From: Flavobacteriaceae bacterium
GTDB taxonomy: Bacteria > Bacteroidota > Bacteroidia > Flavobacteriales > Flavobacteriaceae
Length of the DNA stretch: 8,474 nucleotides
Assembly (NCBI GenBank): GCA_019090365.1
Contig: JAHRWC010000125.1
Location: forward strand, 1-8,474
Reading direction: 5' to 3'
A program made the translations under genes and the position numbers. The notes below the pieces were generated by a model. That model had not been told where the DNA came from, ran no database searches, and saw only the letters and a list, made by a program, of their open reading frames with translations. Positions 7,558 to 8,474 of the stretch are shown here, piece after piece (the stretch's first letter is position 1; each line of letters starts with the position of its first letter).

Positions 7558-7582
7558 GTTAATGAGTGTTAACGTGTGTTAA
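7558..7582. promoter_or_regulatory. Three GTTAA direct repeats, 10-bp period: probable OmpR/PhoB-type response-regulator operator
   Basis: GTTAA occurs at 7558-7562, 7568-7572 and 7578-7582, each separated by exactly 5 bp (GTTAA-N5-GTTAA-N5-GTTAA). One helical turn between half-sites is the known layout for OmpR-family regulators; the CpxR box (GTAAA-N5-GTAAA) and PhoP box (GTTTA-N5-GTTTA) have this form. The array lies between the divergent histidine kinase and GLPGLI genes and could serve both promoters. The identity of the regulator is inferred; its gene would be expected downstream of the kinase, outside the window. Confidence 0.6.
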
Positions 7583-7586
7583 GCAA

Positions 7587-7619
7587 TTTGGTAACTAACC
7601 AGTTATGTCATTACATTTG
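7587..7619 (+). promoter_or_regulatory. Bacteroidota-type promoter of the histidine kinase gene, possibly leaderless
   Basis: TTTG (7587-7590) and TACATTTG (7612-7619) match the -33 TTTG and -7 TAnnTTTG consensus exactly, with a 21-bp spacer. The expected start site, a few bases past 7619, falls at or next to the ATG at 7624, so the transcript would have almost no leader. The GTTAA array lies just upstream, at about -42 to -66. A second perfect -7 match, TATATTTG at 7549-7556, has no -33 partner at the right distance. Confidence 0.55.
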
Positions 7620-7623
7620 ACAC

Positions 7624-8474
7624 ATGAAAGAAAATAAATTCAGGCGAATTATTTATTTTATTAGTCTCGTTATTGCTTTGACCTTGTGTGTTCAAGGCTA
7701 TTGGAGCTATAAGAACTATCAATCTGAAAAAAAACAATTCATTAATGAAGTTCAATCAAGCTTAGATGCAACGGTTGAAAAATATTATACCAATCTTGCA
7801 AAGGACAATACCCTTTCATTTATTTCAGATTCAATTCCTTCTGATGGTTTTTTTAGAAATTTAAAATTAGATTCTTTAGGTCATCCTATAGATTCTATGA
7901 ACGGCACAATTAACATTATTAAAATTGATGATTCAACAGACTTGAAGAAATATTCTTTTCTTTCTTCTGATACTAAAGACAGTCTTCAAATAAGAATTAA
8001 AGATAATTCCTCTCATATTTTCAGAAATAATTGGGATTCAAGTCAAAAAGAAATTGGCACTTCCATTGAAATGTTAACCTCTAAAATTATAGTTTCTTTT
8101 TCTGAAGATTCTTTATCTATAAATAAGATAGACAGTTTATTTCAGAAGGAATTGACACGCAAAAATATTAATCTAGACTACGGAATTCATTATACTTCTC
8201 ATTGGGGAATTGATCAAAAACTACGAAAAGAGTTAATTGATAATGCTTCTCTTTCTGCAACAACATCTTCTTCATTTTTAGAAAGCAACGGAAACTTAAA
8301 AGTATATTTCGACAATATCACTGTATTGGTTTTAAAAAGAAATGTAATAAGCTTATTGTTATCACTTCTATTGGTTGCTAGTATCATCTTTTGCTTATTA
8401 TACCTTCTGAAAATAATTCAGAAACAAAAACAATTGGCGGCGATTAAAAATGACTTGATTAGTAATATTACCCA
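7624..8474 (+). CDS. Sensor histidine kinase, N-terminal sensor part (C-terminus cut by window edge)
   Basis: 283 codons are visible, open to the right edge. An in-frame TGA at 7618-7620 rules out a longer start. The layout is that of a membrane-bound two-component kinase: a short basic N-terminus, membrane helix 1 at about 9-25, a periplasmic region of roughly 210 residues (27-238) rich in Ser, Asp and Asn with no domain I recognise, membrane helix 2 at about 240-264 (NVISLLLSLLLVASIIFCLL), then a linker (KIIQKQKQLAAI) and the start of the dimerisation/phospho-acceptor helix, KNDLISNITH. The final CA of the window begins the codon of the expected phosphorylated His284 of the H-box (N-x-T-H-E-L-K-T-P type); only two bases of it are visible. 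The ATPase domain and probably the response regulator gene lie beyond the edge. Its divergence from the GLPGLI/receptor pair and the shared operator suggest it senses envelope conditions and controls that pair. Confidence 0.88.
   Translation, partial: MKENKFRRIIYFISLVIALTLCVQGYWSYKNYQSEKKQFINEVQSSLDATVEKYYTNLAKDNTLSFISDSIPSDGFFRNLKLDSLGHPIDSMNGTINIIKIDDSTDLKKYSFLSSDTKDSLQIRIKDNSSHIFRNNWDSSQKEIGTSIEMLTSKIIVSFSEDSLSINKIDSLFQKELTRKNINLDYGIHYTSHWGIDQKLRKELIDNASLSATTSSSFLESNGNLKVYFDNITVLVLKRNVISLLLSLLLVASIIFCLLYLLKIIQKQKQLAAIKNDLISNIT

Noticed and set aside
7592..7605. Inverted repeat TAACT-N4-AGTTA in the divergent region
   Set aside because: The arms are only 5 bp and AT-rich, within the spacer of a good promoter; too short to claim as a separate operator or hairpin.

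Overview
The window looks like a chromosomal segment from a low-GC member of the Bacteroidota, most likely a flavobacterium. The evidence is the AT-rich sequence, a GLPGLI-family exported protein, a TonB-receptor-like outer-membrane protein with an N-terminal carboxypeptidase-regulatory-like domain, A-rich start-codon leaders with no Shine-Dalgarno sequence, and Bacteroidota-type promoter elements (TTTG / TAnnTTTG). Five protein genes fill it, two of them cut by the window edges. There are no RNA genes, mobile elements or CRISPR arrays, and no gene-free stretch over 300 bases.

Right part (3932-8474): a sensor histidine kinase (+ strand, cut at its phospho-acceptor histidine by the right edge) is divergent from a two-gene unit on the - strand, a GLPGLI protein followed 39 bp later by an 898-residue TonB-receptor-like outer-membrane protein. 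The 122-bp divergent region holds three GTTAA direct repeats at an exact 10-bp period, the layout expected for an OmpR/PhoB-type response regulator. They lie midway between a good kinase promoter and a weaker candidate promoter for the GLPGLI/receptor unit. I infer a cell-envelope sensing module in which the kinase and an unseen regulator control both directions.

Left part (1-3823): two exported proteins on the - strand, separated by only 2 bp. The first is a papain-like (C1) cysteine protease with a Pro/Asn linker and a C-terminal DUF4384-like domain. The second is a WD40-type beta-propeller protein, 753 residues visible, whose last visible part resembles the segment that precedes a caspase-like (C14) domain in WD40-caspase proteins; that catalytic domain would lie beyond the left edge. 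The two share the identical decapeptide TRNLVVEDDV, encoded with different codons, which points to a common protein-level element. A pair of 18-bp direct repeats (24-bp period) upstream of the protease gene overlaps a candidate promoter, so this pair is probably a separately regulated transcription unit.

The most interesting candidate for an undescribed system is this exported papain + WD40 (predicted caspase) cassette with its shared motif. The function and the presence of the caspase domain are inference.
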